In this document: positions 9,319 through 18,513 of the stretch, piece after piece | Layout: every line of letters starts with the position of its first letter | How positions within the stretch are numbered: the stretch's first letter is position 1 | Source: Candidatus Delongbacteria bacterium | GTDB taxonomy: Bacteria > CAIWAD01 | Direction of reading: 5' to 3' | Length of the DNA: 64,000 nt | Assembly: GCA_020634015.1 (NCBI GenBank) | Contig: JACKCN010000001.1 | Span: 293,001 to 357,000 of the forward strand | Translations under genes and position numbers: made by a program | The notes under the pieces: generated by a model | Database searches by the model: none | The model's input: only the letters and a program-made list of their open reading frames with translations | What the model was told of the DNA's origin: nothing

Positions 9319-12300
9319 TCAGTGGACGTTTGCCTGTTGGGAGTCGAACCAGAGGCGCAGCTTCTCCTGGACCACCTGGATCGAGATCGGCTTGGTGATG
9401 AAGTCGTTCATTCCGGCGGCCAGACAGGCTTGACGGTCCTCGTCCATGGCATTGGCGGTCATGGCGATGATCACCGGTTGCTGGGCCGCGGAAAGTTCGG
9501 CCCGGATCAGGCGCGTGGCCTGCAGGCCGTCCATCACGGGCATCTGCATGTCCATGAGTACCAGATCCACCGTTCGAGCCTGCACCGCTTCGAAGGCTTC
9601 CAGGCCATTCTCGGCCAACTCCGGCTGGAAACCCATCTTGCCCAGCATGCGCAGCGCCAGCTTCTGGTTCACCCGATTGTCTTCGACCAGCAGCACTTTC
9701 AGACCCAGGCGTTCTCCCAGGCCCGCATCCAGACCCGATCCAACCTTTTCGCGGTCGGGAATCGCCCGGCGTTCCATGCCCAGAGCGGAAAGGATGGCGT
9801 TCAGCAATTCACGCTGGCGCGCTGGCCTGACCAGCACCTTGTGGAACAGATTGAATTGCTCGGCTTCGTACAGACTGGAGCGCTCACCCGAACTGAGCAG
9901 AATCACCTCGGGGTGGTCCGGCTGGCGGAATGTCTGGATGAAGGCCAGTTTGTCCCGGCCATCGGGGATTCCCCGGTGACGCAGCAGCAGGACCAGATCG
10001 GCTGTCTCCCTGGAAGGCAGCCACAGGGGTTGTGTCTCCTCCAGCAGCTCCGATTCAGGCACGGCTCCCCAGGCTGTGAGACACTCCACCAGACTCCGGC
10101 GCGTGTTCTCCGCGTCTCCCAGCACGAGGATCCGCTTCCCCTCCAGCAGGGTCGGATTGATGATGTCACCGAAGGTGCGACGGTCATCCGAGTGCAACAA
10201 CCTGGCACTGAAATGGAAGCGGGAACCCACCTCAGGCTCACTGTCCACTCCGATCCGGCCATTCATCAGCTCGACCAGCTTGCGACAGATCGAAAGCCCC
10301 AGTCCCGTGCCACCGTACTTGCGCGTGGTGGAGCCATCCGCCTGGCTGAAGGGATTGAACAGGCGCCGTGCCGCTTCCGGTGATATGCCGATGCCGGAAT
10401 CGATCACCGAGACCTGCAGCTCCGTGACACCATCGCCCAGTTCGCGTCCGTCCAGTTCCACGCGCACGAAGCCCTTCTCGGTGAACTTGAGCGCATTGCC
10501 CAGCAGGTTGAAGAGGACCTGGCGCAGGCGCACGGGATCGCCCTTGAGGCGCGCGGGGCAGTCAGGAGCGAAGTGCGTCAGCAATTCCAGCTGTTTCTCG
10601 CGGGCCCGGGCCGAGAACAGTTCGATCGAATCATCCACCAGCTCACGCAAGTCCATGTCAAGGGATTCCAGACGGACCTTGCCCGCTTCGATCTTGGAGA
10701 AATCAAGGATGTCATTGATCACGGTCAGCAAGGTATCGCCGCTCTGCTGAATCGTGTTCACGTAGTCCAGCTGCTCGCCGTCCAGATGGGTTTCCATCAG
10801 CAGGTTCGTGACTCCGATCACCCCGTTCATCGGCGTGCGGATCTCGTGACTCATCATCGCCAGGAAATCGGACTTGGCCTGCAGTGCTTCGTGGGCGGCG
10901 TCGCGCGAGGTGCGCAGTTGCTCCTCATGCTGCACGCGCTGGGTGATGTTCTGCACCAGAACCAGGAACTGCCCGTCCAGGAGCTGGCGGAATCGTGCCT
11001 CGAAATGCTGGACACCACCGTGAAGCTCCAGTTGATACTCGCGATTGAAACTCTCGTCACCGGACCGGAGCGCATGGATGGCTTCCTGTGTCACAGAGGC
11101 GATCTGCGGGGGCAGCACCTCAGCGAAGTGCTTGCCAATGAACAACTCAGGCGCGGCGATCAGTTCGGCACTGTCCGGGGTATGGCTGTCCAGGAAGATC
11201 CCGTCCGCATCCAGCTTGAAATACAGATCGGGCAGCGCATCCAGCAGACTGCGCAGATCATCGTGCGCGTGAAGCAACTCGTCGTGGGCCCGGCGGGCTT
11301 CGGTGATCACCTCGCTGAACATCAGCACCCCGCCGACCGCACCATCGGAGCGATGCCATGGGCGCAATTCCGTCCGAATCCAGTCCTCACTGCCATCCGT
11401 GTGACGCAGCAGCACCTCGTTCGCCGTGACTCGCCCGCCGGCAAGCACAGTGGACAACTTGGACCGCAGGTCGCGGGCCAGGGTCGGAAAGAGATCCAGA
11501 TGGCTGCGCCCGATCCACTCGCTGTTCTCCAGGCGATACTCGTTGAGCCAGCGCTGGCTGGTCATCAGGTAGCGCATCTCAGGGTCGAACATCGCCACCG
11601 CCGCAGGCAGATGCAGCACGAATTCGGTAAGCAGGCCCTCGCTGTCGCGCAATTGGCTCTCGACTTCGAGCTGGCGTGTATTGTCCACTCCGGCAGCATA
11701 GACCAGACGCGTGTCCGCATCGAACCAGGCACTCCACTGAACGGATTTCCAGTCACCGGACATGGCGCGGAACCACACCTGCACCGAGAGATCCCCGCCC
11801 TGCTGCATCATCGCATCATAGGTTTCCATGATCGCGTGGACCTTTGAGGGGTCCAGCAGATCGGTGACCGGTCGACCCAGCAGCGATTCACGTGGATATC
11901 CCAGCAGGCGGGTCCACTCGGGGTTCACCTGGAGCAGTGTGCCATGTTCGTCAAGGATGCAGAGCATGGCGCTGGACAACGTGAAGAAACGCTCCTGCTC
12001 CGTGAGTACCGCGTTGCGCTGTTCGCGTGTCAGCTGGATCTCGACGCTGCGAGCCAGCGCCTGGGCCAGCAGAGTGGCGAAGGTCAACTCAAGGGAGCTG
12101 AATGGCCGGGGGCGCGCGCGCAACGAACGGAAGATCACCATGCCGCGCTGGTTTCCCGCGAGCATCAAGGGCAGACTCAGCAATGAGCCTGCTTCAAGAG
12201 GGAGCTCCAGATCACGTGCCCGCGTGTCACTGGCCAGATCCTCGATGCTCAGCATGTCACGCAGCGAGTACAGCTGTTCCAGCAGATCAGGGTCAGGGCT

Positions 12301-13455
12301 GCCCGGCAGGGTGCCGTCACCGAAGGTGGCGATGCGGGACAGGATGCGCTGTTCCGACGCATTCTCGCCCCAGAGCACCAACAGGGCCGCTTCCATGTCC
12401 AGTCGGCGACAACCGGTCGTGAGACATGTCCTGTAGTGCTCGGCGTCGTCCTTGAACTTCAGGCGATTGAGAGCCTGCAACTCCTCGAGGCTGGAACCAT
12501 ACTCCTCCAGCTCACGGCGCTGTTGTTCGAGTTGCTCGGTCCGTTCCCGCTCCTGAGCCAGAGACTGGATCTGGACCACGCTGAACCTGCCCCGGTCCAG
12601 CTTGATCTGGCTGAAGACCAGACGGGCGGGAAAACAGCGGCCATCACAGGCACGCAGAGTCGCTTCGAAAGTCCAGCCCTTGTCGGTGATGTCGCTGGTC
12701 CACTGCTCCCGTCCCTGCTCCGTCTGGTCAAGGAAACTTGCCAGACGCAAGGCGGATGCGGTGGGTGCCGCCGGGATCGCCAGCAGTTTTCGGGCACTGG
12801 AATTGACCAGGAGGATTTCTTCGCGAGCGGGGTCCACCAGCAGGCAGGCCAGGGGGCTTCCTTCAAAAAGTCCCTGATGCAGAATGCTTGCCAGCTGGTT
12901 CTCCCTGCGTCGGTGTGCGCGCAGGGCATCCACCGCGGCCAGCCCCAGCAACAAGGCAGCCCAGACCACCAGCCAGATCCCGGGATCGGTCCCATCGGGT
13001 CTGGCGAAAATGGCCCACCCAAGGGCCATCTGCAGTGCGCTGGCGGACAACAGGATCCAGAGTGCGAGAGGTCTCGGGCACAACAGTCCGAAGCCAATCA
13101 GGGCGATGGCGGGGTAGGCCAGACTGAGAGCGGAAAGTCCCCCGATCCAGGCTAGGGTCAGCTGAAAGCCCAGATAGCCGATCGCGAAAGCCAGCCAGAG
13201 AGCGGACCATTTCGCCCGTATCTGAGGCATGCGCAGGCTGCCCAGAGCCAGGGCGAGAGCGCAGAGCGACAGGATCAATCGGCCTGACCATGCCGTGGGC
13301 ACTCCGAACCAGTGCGACTGGATCCAGCCCAGCAGCGGTTCCCAGACCACGAGCGCGAGCGCCAGTCGCCGCTGGAGAGGAAATGCACGCCGGACTGTTT
13401 CCAATCCGGCGTGCTGAATCTTGAGGCTCTTGTGCAATGAGTTCATCCACTCCAT
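9319..13455 (-). CDS. membrane-bound hybrid sensor histidine kinase with PAS/GAF sensors and two receiver domains
   Basis: A 1378-residue BarA-like hybrid kinase. Residues about 28-180 hold several membrane helices. PAS (about 190-300), GAF (about 335-475) and three more PAS-like domains (about 485-600, 610-720, 735-845) follow. The HisKA domain has SHEIRTPMNG with phospho-acceptor His870. HATPase motifs are NLLGNALKFT, DSGIGIS and GGTGLGLSICRKLVE. A first receiver-like domain (about 1107-1225) has lost the acidic pocket and phospho-acceptor, reading LVLLLRHRG. The second (1252-1375) is intact, with LVEDN, DMQMPVMDG (Asp1302) and TKP. No HPt domain is fused, so a separate phosphotransfer partner or direct output is expected. 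Start at 13455 or the ATG 9 bp later. A 36-bp repeat array lies immediately upstream. Confidence 0.93.
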   Translation of the reverse strand: MEWMNSLHKSLKIQHAGLETVRRAFPLQRRLALALVVWEPLLGWIQSHWFGVPTAWSGRLILSLCALALALGSLRMPQIRAKWSALWLAFAIGYLGFQLTLAWIGGLSALSLAYPAIALIGFGLLCPRPLALWILLSASALQMALGWAIFARPDGTDPGIWLVVWAALLLGLAAVDALRAHRRRENQLASILHQGLFEGSPLACLLVDPAREEILLVNSSARKLLAIPAAPTASALRLASFLDQTEQGREQWTSDITDKGWTFEATLRACDGRCFPARLVFSQIKLDRGRFSVVQIQSLAQERERTEQLEQQRRELEEYGSSLEELQALNRLKFKDDAEHYRTCLTTGCRRLDMEAALLVLWGENASEQRILSRIATFGDGTLPGSPDPDLLEQLYSLRDMLSIEDLASDTRARDLELPLEAGSLLSLPLMLAGNQRGMVIFRSLRARPRPFSSLELTFATLLAQALARSVEIQLTREQRNAVLTEQERFFTLSSAMLCILDEHGTLLQVNPEWTRLLGYPRESLLGRPVTDLLDPSKVHAIMETYDAMMQQGGDLSVQVWFRAMSGDWKSVQWSAWFDADTRLVYAAGVDNTRQLEVESQLRDSEGLLTEFVLHLPAAVAMFDPEMRYLMTSQRWLNEYRLENSEWIGRSHLDLFPTLARDLRSKLSTVLAGGRVTANEVLLRHTDGSEDWIRTELRPWHRSDGAVGGVLMFSEVITEARRAHDELLHAHDDLRSLLDALPDLYFKLDADGIFLDSHTPDSAELIAAPELFIGKHFAEVLPPQIASVTQEAIHALRSGDESFNREYQLELHGGVQHFEARFRQLLDGQFLVLVQNITQRVQHEEQLRTSRDAAHEALQAKSDFLAMMSHEIRTPMNGVIGVTNLLMETHLDGEQLDYVNTIQQSGDTLLTVINDILDFSKIEAGKVRLESLDMDLRELVDDSIELFSARAREKQLELLTHFAPDCPARLKGDPVRLRQVLFNLLGNALKFTEKGFVRVELDGRELGDGVTELQVSVIDSGIGISPEAARRLFNPFSQADGSTTRKYGGTGLGLSICRKLVELMNGRIGVDSEPEVGSRFHFSARLLHSDDRRTFGDIINPTLLEGKRILVLGDAENTRRSLVECLTAWGAVPESELLEETQPLWLPSRETADLVLLLRHRGIPDGRDKLAFIQTFRQPDHPEVILLSSGERSSLYEAEQFNLFHKVLVRPARQRELLNAILSALGMERRAIPDREKVGSGLDAGLGERLGLKVLLVEDNRVNQKLALRMLGKMGFQPELAENGLEAFEAVQARTVDLVLMDMQMPVMDGLQATRLIRAELSAAQQPVIIAMTANAMDEDRQACLAAGMNDFITKPISIQVVQEKLRLWFDSQQANVH

Positions 13456-13479
13456 CCAATGTCTGCCGGACTTGTATCG

Positions 13480-14154
13480 TCAGGCATCGGAGGGGGATTC
13501 TACCCTGAACCTCGGAAATCCAGAATGAGTGGAAGCTGGCAGGACGCCTGCTGCAAGGCCAGCACCCTCCGCTGGCAAGACGCCTGCTGCAAGGCCAGCA
13601 ATCGCCGCTGGCACAACGCCTGCTGCAAGGCCAGCACCCTCCGCTGGCACGACGCCTGCTGCAAGGCCAGCAACCTCCGCTGGCACGACGCCTGCTGCAA
13701 GGCCAGCATCCTCCGCTGGCATCACGCCTGCTGCAAGGCCAGTATCATCCGCTGGCACAACACCTGCTGCAAGGCCAGCATCCTCCGCTGGCAAGACGCC
13801 TGCTGCAAGGCCAGCAACCTCCGCTGGCATAACGCCTGCTGCAAGGCCAGCAACCTCCGCTGGCATAACGCCTGCTGCAAGGCCAGCAACCTCCGCTGGC
13901 ATCACGCCTGCTGCAAGGCCAGCATCCTCCGCTGGCAGAACGCCAGCTGCAAGGCCAGCATCCTCCGCTGGCACAACGCCTGCTGCAAGGCCAGCATCCT
14001 CCGCTGGCACGACGCCTGCTGCAAGGCCAGCATCCTCCGCTGGCATCACGCCTGCTGCAAGGCCAGCATCCTCCGCTGGCATCACGCCTGCGGCAAGGCC
14101 AGCATCCTCCGCTGGCAAGACGCCTGCGGCAAGGCCAGCAACCTCAACAGTCAC
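13480..14154 (-). CDS. possible repetitive protein, 17 x 12-residue GLAAGV-repeat, coupled to clpB
   Basis: This 224-codon frame starts with GTG at 14154, overlapping the clpB TGA as GTGA. It encodes 17 copies of GLAAGV[L/M/V]PAE[D/V/G]A and a short tail ending FRVESPSDA. Among copies the most variable bases fall where this frame tolerates them: one position is the third base of an invariant Val codon (GTN), and another is the first base of an NTG codon giving only Leu, Met or Val. In the plus-strand frames the same changes swap Lys/Arg/Thr/Ile or His/Gln/Asp/Asn. Against it, the unit has no stops in most frames, there is no signal peptide, and no related protein is known to me. It may simply be non-coding repeat DNA. 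Confidence 0.35.
   Translation of the reverse strand: MTVEVAGLAAGVLPAEDAGLAAGVMPAEDAGLAAGVMPAEDAGLAAGVVPAEDAGLAAGVVPAEDAGLAAGVLPAEDAGLAAGVMPAEVAGLAAGVMPAEVAGLAAGVMPAEVAGLAAGVLPAEDAGLAAGVVPADDTGLAAGVMPAEDAGLAAGVVPAEVAGLAAGVVPAEGAGLAAGVVPAAIAGLAAGVLPAEGAGLAAGVLPASTHSGFPRFRVESPSDA
13536..14152. repeat. tandem repeat, 36-bp unit x 17 copies
   Basis: Seventeen head-to-tail copies of a 36-bp unit with no spacers. On the plus strand each unit begins GCTGGCA, then has two variable bases, then ACGCCTGCTGCAAGGCCAGC, and ends CA-n-CCTCC with one further variable base. Copies 2, 6, 7 and 12 carry rarer changes, and copies 16-17 have CTGCGG in place of CTGCTG. Each unit contains GCTGGC and GCCAGC, able to form a 6-bp stem, with the commonly variable bases in the loop or linker. 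The array fills the space between clpB and the kinase gene. It is not a CRISPR because units are contiguous and have no unique spacers. Confidence 0.95.
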
Positions 14155-16763
14155 GCGGTGACTTCCGTCACCGGCTCAAGAAGGAACTCACCGGAGCGCC
14201 AGTCCAGGCGCCAGCTGGTGTGTTGATCGAGACTGCCGTCCATCCGGGCCAGCGACAGCCGGTCCACCAGCTCGCGCTGGATCAACCGTCGCACGGGGCG
14301 AGCACCGAAGATCGGGTCAAAACCTTCTTCGCAGAGCCTGTTCTCAGCATCCGGGGAGATCGCCAGCTCGACGTGCTGATCGGCCAGACGCTTGAGCACC
14401 CGCTCGAGCTGAATCCGCACGATCTGTCGCTGGTCCTCGCGCTGCAGAGGACGGAACACGATGATCTCATCCAGGCGATTGAGAAACTCGGGGCGCAAGG
14501 CTCCCCGCAGGGCCTGTTCCACTTCGGATTCCAGACGCCGTTGGAGACCGCCCTCGTCAATTCCCTGCTCAAGCAGCTCGCGCAGGCGGGCACTGCCCAG
14601 ATTGGAGGTCATGATCAGGATCGTGTGCCGCGCGTCGATGGTGCGGCCCTTGCTGTCGGTCAGGCGGCCGTCATCCATCACCTGCAACAGCAGATTCAGC
14701 ACATCGGGATGGGCCTTCTCGATTTCGTCGAAAAGCAGCACGCTCCAGGGCTGACGTCGCAAGGCCTCGCTCAGCTGGCCACCTTCCTCGTGTCCCACAT
14801 ACCCCGGAGGAGCACCGATCAGGCGCGACACACTGTGTTTCTCCATGTACTCGCTCATGTCGAAACGCAGCAGAGCCTGGCGGTCGGAGAACAGTTCCAG
14901 GGCCAGGCTGCGGGCCAGTTCGGTCTTTCCCACGCCCGAGCTGCCCACGAAGAGGAAACAGCCGGCGGGGCGATCCGGATCGGCCAGGCCACCCCGACTG
15001 CGCCGGATCGCGCGGCTCACCGCTTCCACGGCGGCCCGCTGCCCCACGACGCGCCGTTCCAGCCGTTCTTCCAGAGTGGCCAGTTTGCGCTTCTCGTCCT
15101 CGAGCAGACGGCTCACGGGAATCCGGGTCCAGCGTGACACCACATCGGCGATCTCGGCCGCACCGATCTCCTCGCTGAAGACCGCACCTTCCCGTTGCAG
15201 ACGGTCCTGCTGTTCCTGTTGCTGATCCAGCTCGCGAGTCAGGGTGCGCAGGGTGCCGTGTTTCAGTTCGGAGGCTCGGTCGTATTCACCGGCGCGCTCG
15301 GCGGCTTCCAGCTCGGCGCGCGTGCGTTCCACCTTCTCCTTGAGCGCGCGAATCTGTTCCAGGCGCGCCTTTTCCTGTTGCCATTGTATACGGAGTCCCT
15401 GGCTGAGCGTCTTCTGCTCCTGAAGCTCCTTCTCCACCTCGTGACGCCTGGCCGCACTCTCCGCATCCGGCTCGCGGGCCAGAGCACGGACTTCCATCTC
15501 GAGACGGCGTACCCGGCTCTCGTATTCGTTCAGCTGTTCGGGCAGACTGTCGATTTCCATCCGTCGTTTGCTGGCCGCTTCGTCCACCAGATCGATGGCC
15601 TTGTCGGGCAGAAAGCGGTCGCCGATGTAGCGGCTGGACAGCTCCACGGCCGCCACCAGGGCCGCGTCACGAATGCGGATGCCGTGGTGGATCTCGTAGC
15701 GTTCCTGCAGGCCGCGCAGAATGCTGAGGGTGGCCTCCCGGTCGGGCTCGCCCACGGTCACCGGCTGGAAGCGTCGCTCGAGCGCCGCATCCTTTTCGAT
15801 GTGCTTGCGGAACTCGGCCGTGGTGGTGGCGCCAATGCAGCGCAGCTCGCCGCGCGCCAGCATCGGCTTGAGCAGGTTGGACGCATCCATGCTGCCTTCG
15901 GCCGCACCGGCACCCACAAGAGTGTGCAGCTCGTCGATGAAGAGGAACACGTGCCCCTCGGCCTGGGAAATCTCCTTGAGCACGGCCTTGAGACGTTGCT
16001 CGAACTCGCCCCGGAACTTGGCACCGGCAACCAGCGCGCCCAGGTCCAGGCTCAGCAGGCGTTGGCCCTTGATGCTCTCGGGCACCTCACCGGCCACGAT
16101 GCGCTGGGCCAGACCTTCGACGATCGCGGTCTTGCCCACGCCCGGCTCGCCGATCAATACGGGATTGTTCTTGCTGCGCCGGGACAGAACCTGCATCACA
16201 CGGCGAATCTCGTCTTCGCGCCCGATGATCGGATCCAGCTTGCCCTCGCGCGCCAACCGGCAGAGATCCACCGTGTACTTTTCCAGGGCCTGATAGCTCT
16301 GTTCCGCGTCGGGCTGGTCCACGCGCTGTCCACCGCGCAGTTCCTTTAGCAACTCGAGCACCCGATCGCGCTGCAGCCCGCGGGTGGCGAAGAGTTCCGC
16401 CCCCCGGTGCCCGTGTTCCAGAGCGGCCAGCAGGACATGCTCGCTGCTGATGAATTCATCGCCGAAGGCCTCGGCCTGACGCCCGGCCTGCGACATCAGG
16501 GCCGTCAGCTCCCGATCCATGTAGACCTGAGCATCGCCACTGACACGAGGATTCCTGTGGCACAGCGCTTCCAGCTCCTCAATCAGGGGCGCGCTCTCCA
16601 CCCCCTGGCGCTTGAGCAGACCACGGACCACGCCCTCGCGGTCCTTTGTCAGGGCCAGCAGCAGATGCTCGCTGCGCAGAGCCTGCTGGCCAGCCTCGGC
16701 GACCCAGGCGGCGGCCTGTTGCAGACATTCCTGGGTGCGGTTGGTGAGTTTGTTGGTGTCCAT
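14151..16763 (-). CDS. clpB: protein disaggregase ClpB (Hsp100)
   Basis: An 870-residue AAA+ disaggregase that works with DnaK to rescue aggregated proteins in the cytoplasm. An N-terminal Clp_N repeat domain (about 1-145) is followed by NBD1 with Walker A GEPGVGKT (205-212) and Walker B FLFIDELHT. The coiled-coil M domain (about 400-525) is typical of ClpB rather than ClpA/C, and NBD2 has Walker A GSSGVGKT (607-614) and LLFDEIEKAHPDV. Length matches E. coli ClpB (857). Ribosome-binding site GGAGG precedes the ATG. I saw no clear heat-shock sigma-factor box or CIRCE element in the 142 bp upstream. The stop codon overlaps the GTG of the repeat frame downstream. Confidence 0.97.
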   Translation of the reverse strand: MDTNKLTNRTQECLQQAAAWVAEAGQQALRSEHLLLALTKDREGVVRGLLKRQGVESAPLIEELEALCHRNPRVSGDAQVYMDRELTALMSQAGRQAEAFGDEFISSEHVLLAALEHGHRGAELFATRGLQRDRVLELLKELRGGQRVDQPDAEQSYQALEKYTVDLCRLAREGKLDPIIGREDEIRRVMQVLSRRSKNNPVLIGEPGVGKTAIVEGLAQRIVAGEVPESIKGQRLLSLDLGALVAGAKFRGEFEQRLKAVLKEISQAEGHVFLFIDELHTLVGAGAAEGSMDASNLLKPMLARGELRCIGATTTAEFRKHIEKDAALERRFQPVTVGEPDREATLSILRGLQERYEIHHGIRIRDAALVAAVELSSRYIGDRFLPDKAIDLVDEAASKRRMEIDSLPEQLNEYESRVRRLEMEVRALAREPDAESAARRHEVEKELQEQKTLSQGLRIQWQQEKARLEQIRALKEKVERTRAELEAAERAGEYDRASELKHGTLRTLTRELDQQQEQQDRLQREGAVFSEEIGAAEIADVVSRWTRIPVSRLLEDEKRKLATLEERLERRVVGQRAAVEAVSRAIRRSRGGLADPDRPAGCFLFVGSSGVGKTELARSLALELFSDRQALLRFDMSEYMEKHSVSRLIGAPPGYVGHEEGGQLSEALRRQPWSVLLFDEIEKAHPDVLNLLLQVMDDGRLTDSKGRTIDARHTILIMTSNLGSARLRELLEQGIDEGGLQRRLESEVEQALRGALRPEFLNRLDEIIVFRPLQREDQRQIVRIQLERVLKRLADQHVELAISPDAENRLCEEGFDPIFGARPVRRLIQRELVDRLSLARMDGSLDQHTSWRLDWRSGEFLLEPVTEVTA

Positions 16764-16905
16764 CCATCCTCCTTCGGGGTAGCCCTGCCGACGTTCCCTG
16801 CCACTCTGTCAGACTCACTGCCAGCATGCTGTGTTTCTGGCAGAAGAGTGACCGATTGACGCCGTTCCGCAGGGAGAAGGCAAAGGCTGTGCCATCCGAA
16901 GGATG

Positions 16906-18513
16906 TCAGGCGGGCAGGTCCGGATCTTCGTCGGCTTCCGCCTCGCCCGCCTGCGGCAGCAGGTTCAGCGCCAGGCAGAAAGGCCGGCTGTTGAGTGGCT
17001 GGCCGCAGAGGTCTTCCAGCTGGTCCTCGAACGCGGATTCCCCCAGCGTCACGATCAGCCGGTCGGCCAGCCAGCCTCCCGCGGCAGGGCCCGCCTGCAA
17101 CCAGCCGATTGCCGAATCCTCGCATTCCAGATCACGGCTCATGGCGGCATCCATTTGCCAGGACGCCAGTTCGGCCACCACCTGCTCGGCGGGTGGCAGC
17201 GCCCCTCCCGTGGGCCAGTGCCCGGCGGCCCAGGCCCCCGCAGGCCCCGAGCGGGCATGCGGCCCCCAGAGCAGTTCCTGATCCAGGGAATGGAAGAGGG
17301 CATCGGGGTCCTGATCCGGATCGGCACAGAAGACCGCCTCGAAACGCTGGTCACGCAGCATTCGACGCAGGCGGTACAGACGCAAGGACCGCAGCGCGGG
17401 ATTGGCGGGAATCGTGATCCCCGCGGGAAGCCAGGGTGCCAGCAGCGGACCCCGATCGGCCAGACGGGCCAGCATCAGAGCCAGCGACTCAATGAGAATC
17501 GACTCCGTATCACGCAGGCAGGGGGAGTGTTCCGGATCGGCCAGAAACAGGCCCAGTCCACCGCCAAGACCCTTGAGGAAACGAGGAAGGCGCAGGCCAT
17601 CGCCGCCCGGATGATGGATCACCGGTTCGCCCAGCCCGGGCAGCAGGCACAGGTCGCGCGGTGCGGTGTGCGTGGACTCCGCCATGCAGCGCACACGGGC
17701 CACCAGTTCCATGGGCAACCCCAGACTGTCCAGGAGATCGCGGCCGAACTCCAGGCAGGCGCGCGCCGTCACTTCTCCGGGCAGGGGAGTCAGCTCGGAA
17801 ACCAGCCAGTTGGCATCCAGCGTATCACCGAAATCCCAGCAGGCCGGATCGGAAAATCCCAGCTGTCCGGCCAGGTCGGTCCGGGCCTGTTCCCAGGCCG
17901 AGCGGCTGAGCCGTTCCAGGAACTGGCACTGGGCATCCAGGGTCTCCGGGTCGATTCCGCCCAGTCCCAACCTCATCGCGCGGGCGTCTCCATAGCCCAG
18001 TTCGATGGCCCGCTGGCGACGCACCTGCTCCAGTGTCACACGAAGCACCGCCAGTTCGCGCCCTGCCGCGCGGGCCTTGCGCCAGAGAGCTTCGCGCGGT
18101 TCCGGATCACGGGTGGCCAGCAGGGCGCGTTCCAGTTCGGGCAGGCTCGAGCCCGTGTCCGGGCAGCGCCAGCTCCAGTTCAGCCGAAGGCATTCAGCCT
18201 CCAGCTCGCGTTGCCGCTCCAGCGCCGAAAGTCCCCCCTGGCAGGCACTGACTTCCTTGAGCAGACGCAGGAGGCGCGCTTCGAGAGCCGGGTCATCCTG
18301 GGGTTCCAGCAGCGAGTCGAACACCGCATCCATCCAGTGGGCCTCGGCATGCAGCCGATCGAGAGCCGTGAGACAGGTGGCCAGTGTGCGCATCGCCTGT
18401 TCGCTGCCCGTGCGGGCCAGCTGATCCAGAGCCTGTGCCCGGGCATCCCGCAAGGGAAGCCAGCGACTCTCCCAGCTCTCGACCAGTGCGTTTGCGCGCT
18501 CAGTCATTGTCAC
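16906..18513 (-). CDS. gluzincin-like protein (M2/M3 peptidase fold) without a zinc-binding motif
   Basis: A 535-residue soluble, mostly alpha-helical protein. The central part (ALWRKARAAGRELA... followed by QRAIELGYGDARAMRLGL) resembles the 'RN-x-A-x-x-x-GY' helix of ACE-like (M2) and oligoendopeptidase-like (M3) gluzincins. Later segments (a GDGLRL...FLKGLGGGLGLFL block, then ESILIESLALMLARL) sit where these families have HExxH and the downstream Glu helix. I find no HExxH anywhere; the only near match, HAEAH at about residue 55, is in the wrong place and pattern. It is therefore a candidate pseudopeptidase. Its ATG overlaps the end of the upstream flavoprotein gene by 14 bp, implying co-translation. 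The fold assignment is inference and the function unknown. Confidence 0.55.
   Translation of the reverse strand: MTMTERANALVESWESRWLPLRDARAQALDQLARTGSEQAMRTLATCLTALDRLHAEAHWMDAVFDSLLEPQDDPALEARLLRLLKEVSACQGGLSALERQRELEAECLRLNWSWRCPDTGSSLPELERALLATRDPEPREALWRKARAAGRELAVLRVTLEQVRRQRAIELGYGDARAMRLGLGGIDPETLDAQCQFLERLSRSAWEQARTDLAGQLGFSDPACWDFGDTLDANWLVSELTPLPGEVTARACLEFGRDLLDSLGLPMELVARVRCMAESTHTAPRDLCLLPGLGEPVIHHPGGDGLRLPRFLKGLGGGLGLFLADPEHSPCLRDTESILIESLALMLARLADRGPLLAPWLPAGITIPANPALRSLRLYRLRRMLRDQRFEAVFCADPDQDPDALFHSLDQELLWGPHARSGPAGAWAAGHWPTGGALPPAEQVVAELASWQMDAAMSRDLECEDSAIGWLQAGPAAGGWLADRLIVTLGESAFEDQLEDLCGQPLNSRPFCLALNLLPQAGEAEADEDPDLPA

Noticed and set aside
13536..14152. CRISPR array
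   Set aside because: The 36-bp units are contiguous with no unique spacers, and no cas genes are nearby.
13459..14226. Plus-strand coding frames through the repeat (CCKAS... and PAARP... repeats)
   Set aside because: They are open only because the unit lacks stop codons. They lack a good ribosome-binding site, and the variable bases cause radical substitutions in them.
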